A stretch of DNA of 33,624 nt from positions 1-33,624 of the forward strand of contig NZ_BBPO01000076.1 of NCBI RefSeq assembly GCF_000787815.1, in the 5' to 3' direction. Within the stretch, counting starts at the first letter, position 1, and every line of letters begins with the position of its first letter. Shown one piece after another: positions 32,559 through 33,624 of the stretch. This DNA comes from Streptacidiphilus neutrinimicus (GTDB lineage Bacteria > Actinomycetota > Actinomycetes > Streptomycetales > Streptomycetaceae). The position numbers and the translations under genes were made by a program. The notes under the pieces are model-generated. The model ran no database searches, was not told where the DNA came from, and was given only the letters and a program-made list of their open reading frames with translations.

Positions 32559-33624
32559 TTGAAACCATCATCAACCGCCTACCTAGCCATGGTCTCCGTA
32601 CTTTGTTGCACCGTGTCGACTTCCATCGCAGACGACGTCAGGAGTGCCGAATGGCCTATTAAGTCCTTCCGGGCGGCGTCCGACATCTGGCCCCACTCTC
32701 GGGGAACCGATGTCACTGTAGCGGTGATTGACTCAGGGGTACGCATTACTCATGAGGACCTGCGGGGCCAGGTCATTGCGGGATCGGACAAAATCACGCC
32801 GGGCCAAGGAGAACTGGATCACGACCCATTGGGGCACGGTACAGCCATGGCGAGCATCATCGCTGGCCACGGCCACGGCCCGGATGCGACCCAAGGAATC
32901 ATCGGGCTCGCGCCAGGCGCACGGATTCTTCCTGTGGCCATCAGGTTCGGAACGTCTTCCGAAGATGCGGATCAGGAATCCAATGGCATCAAGTACGCCG
33001 CAGATCATGGCGCGCGCGTTATTAATATGTCGTTCGGAGGTCCAGCAAAGTCCAGTAGCGAGAGGGAAGCCGTCGAGTACGCAGAAGAGCGCGACGTGGT
33101 ACTCGTAGCCAGCAGCGGTAATTCCGGCTCGCCAGCGCTCGACTGGCCTGCGGCGTATCCCGGGGTGGTGTCGGTCGGGGCGGTGGATGCGGAGGGGAAG
33201 CCGTGGGTGGATTCGAACTACGGGCCTGGGCTCACGTTGGTCGCGCCTGGGGTCAACATCGTGGCCGCTGGGGCGAACAGTGACCATGAGTACCGGTTGT
33301 CCGACGGGACGAGTGACGCCGCGGCGTATGTGTCCGCGGAGGCGGCGTTGGTGCGGGCGGAGTATCCAAGGTTGACCGCTGGGCAGGTGGTGAATCGGAT
33401 GGTGAAGTCGGCCCTGAATCCCACGGGGCGGGTGCATGACGATCACTACGGATACGGGATCATCCGCCCCGATGCCGCGCTGACGTTCGACATTCCGGCC
33501 GGGCCGCCCGAAGGGCCGCTGAGGCAGGTGGGCGACACTGCGTCCGGCGCAGCCGGAACGAGCGGGGTCGGCAAGGGCGTGGCGGCCGTTCATGGGGGCG
33601 GGGAGAGGTCGGGCGGGGTGGGGG
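32559..33624 (+). CDS. Mycosin: subtilisin-family type VII secretion-associated protease (3' end outside window)
   Basis: A secreted S8 serine protease of the MycP type, which processes or stabilises ESX systems at the membrane. The catalytic triad is visible: Asp58 in VAVIDSGV, His93 in GHGTAMASIIAGH, Ser252 in DGTSDAAAYVS; the oxyanion Asn is near 188 (SSGNSGS). The Pro usual after GTSxA is Ala, as in some streptomycete mycosins. A TTG at 32559 is preferred because it adds KPSSTAYLAM before VSVLCC, giving a plausible signal peptide ending near SIA (residue 24), with AAGGGCGG upstream; the ATG at 32589 would truncate that signal. The frame is open to the window edge; a C-terminal membrane helix is expected beyond it. 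The first two thirds are low in GC, the rest normal. Confidence 0.88.
   Translation, partial: MKPSSTAYLAMVSVLCCTVSTSIADDVRSAEWPIKSFRAASDIWPHSRGTDVTVAVIDSGVRITHEDLRGQVIAGSDKITPGQGELDHDPLGHGTAMASIIAGHGHGPDATQGIIGLAPGARILPVAIRFGTSSEDADQESNGIKYAADHGARVINMSFGGPAKSSSEREAVEYAEERDVVLVASSGNSGSPALDWPAAYPGVVSVGAVDAEGKPWVDSNYGPGLTLVAPGVNIVAAGANSDHEYRLSDGTSDAAAYVSAEAALVRAEYPRLTAGQVVNRMVKSALNPTGRVHDDHYGYGIIRPDAALTFDIPAGPPEGPLRQVGDTASGAAGTSGVGKGVAAVHGGGERSGGVG

Noticed and set aside
32733-33593. 286-residue minus-strand frame
   Set aside because: Antisense to the mycosin gene, whose catalytic triad is in the plus-strand frame.

Overview
The window is a GC-rich actinomycete chromosome segment, almost certainly from Streptomyces or a close relative in the Streptomycetaceae. 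The codons end in G or C, many genes start at GTG, and genes in the same operon often share a 4-base ATGA or GTGA overlap. The order lipB, lipA, small conserved protein, DUF4191 protein, RDD protein, glnA is the conserved actinomycete arrangement. No tRNA, rRNA, insertion sequence or CRISPR array was seen.

Layout. Positions 1-1060 hold the end of a 2-oxoacid dehydrogenase E2 gene (sucB/aceF type), closed by a perfect 17-bp hairpin. Positions 1166-4166 hold housekeeping genes: a DUF4240 protein, a PfkB sugar kinase coupled to a GNAT acetyltransferase, and a TIGR01777 epimerase. Positions 4236-14125 form a complete assimilatory nitrate/nitrite locus. The minus-strand operon nasA, FAD reductase, nirB, nirD, narK is divergent from nnaR and a sirohydrochlorin chelatase, so siroheme supply, regulation, uptake and both reductions lie together. 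Positions 14279-17402 hold an FAD oxidoreductase and a convergent NsdA-like regulator, separated by a 13-bp tandem repeat. Positions 17768-22071 read as one catabolic unit: a 3-hydroxybutyrate-dehydrogenase-like SDR, an MHS-family transporter and a GAF/PucR regulator. Positions 22087-23714 are an aldo/keto reductase and TetR pair with a palindrome over the promoter. Positions 23852-29215 hold lipoate synthesis (lipB, lipA), a 56-residue conserved protein, DUF4191, RDD and glnA. Positions 29387-30589 hold an Fpg/Nei glycosylase and a small unknown protein. Positions 30860 to the end hold a type VII (ESX-like) secretion-associated cassette: two WXG100-type helical proteins and a mycosin protease that runs off the window.

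Nitrogen control links much of the window. A textbook GlnR site (four pentamers at 11-nt spacing) lies upstream of glnA. Weaker arrays with the same spacing lie before the 56-residue gene and in the nasA/nnaR divergent region. The most unusual part is the ESX-like cassette: GC content falls clearly from about 31,740 to 33,150, and a 17-bp direct repeat spans the overlap of the two secreted-protein genes in matching reading register. Other candidates are a near-consensus leaderless promoter with an 8-6-8 palindrome at the aldo/keto reductase, a SigR-like promoter before lipB, a 25-bp palindrome before the FAD oxidoreductase, and several tandem repeats in intergenic gaps.
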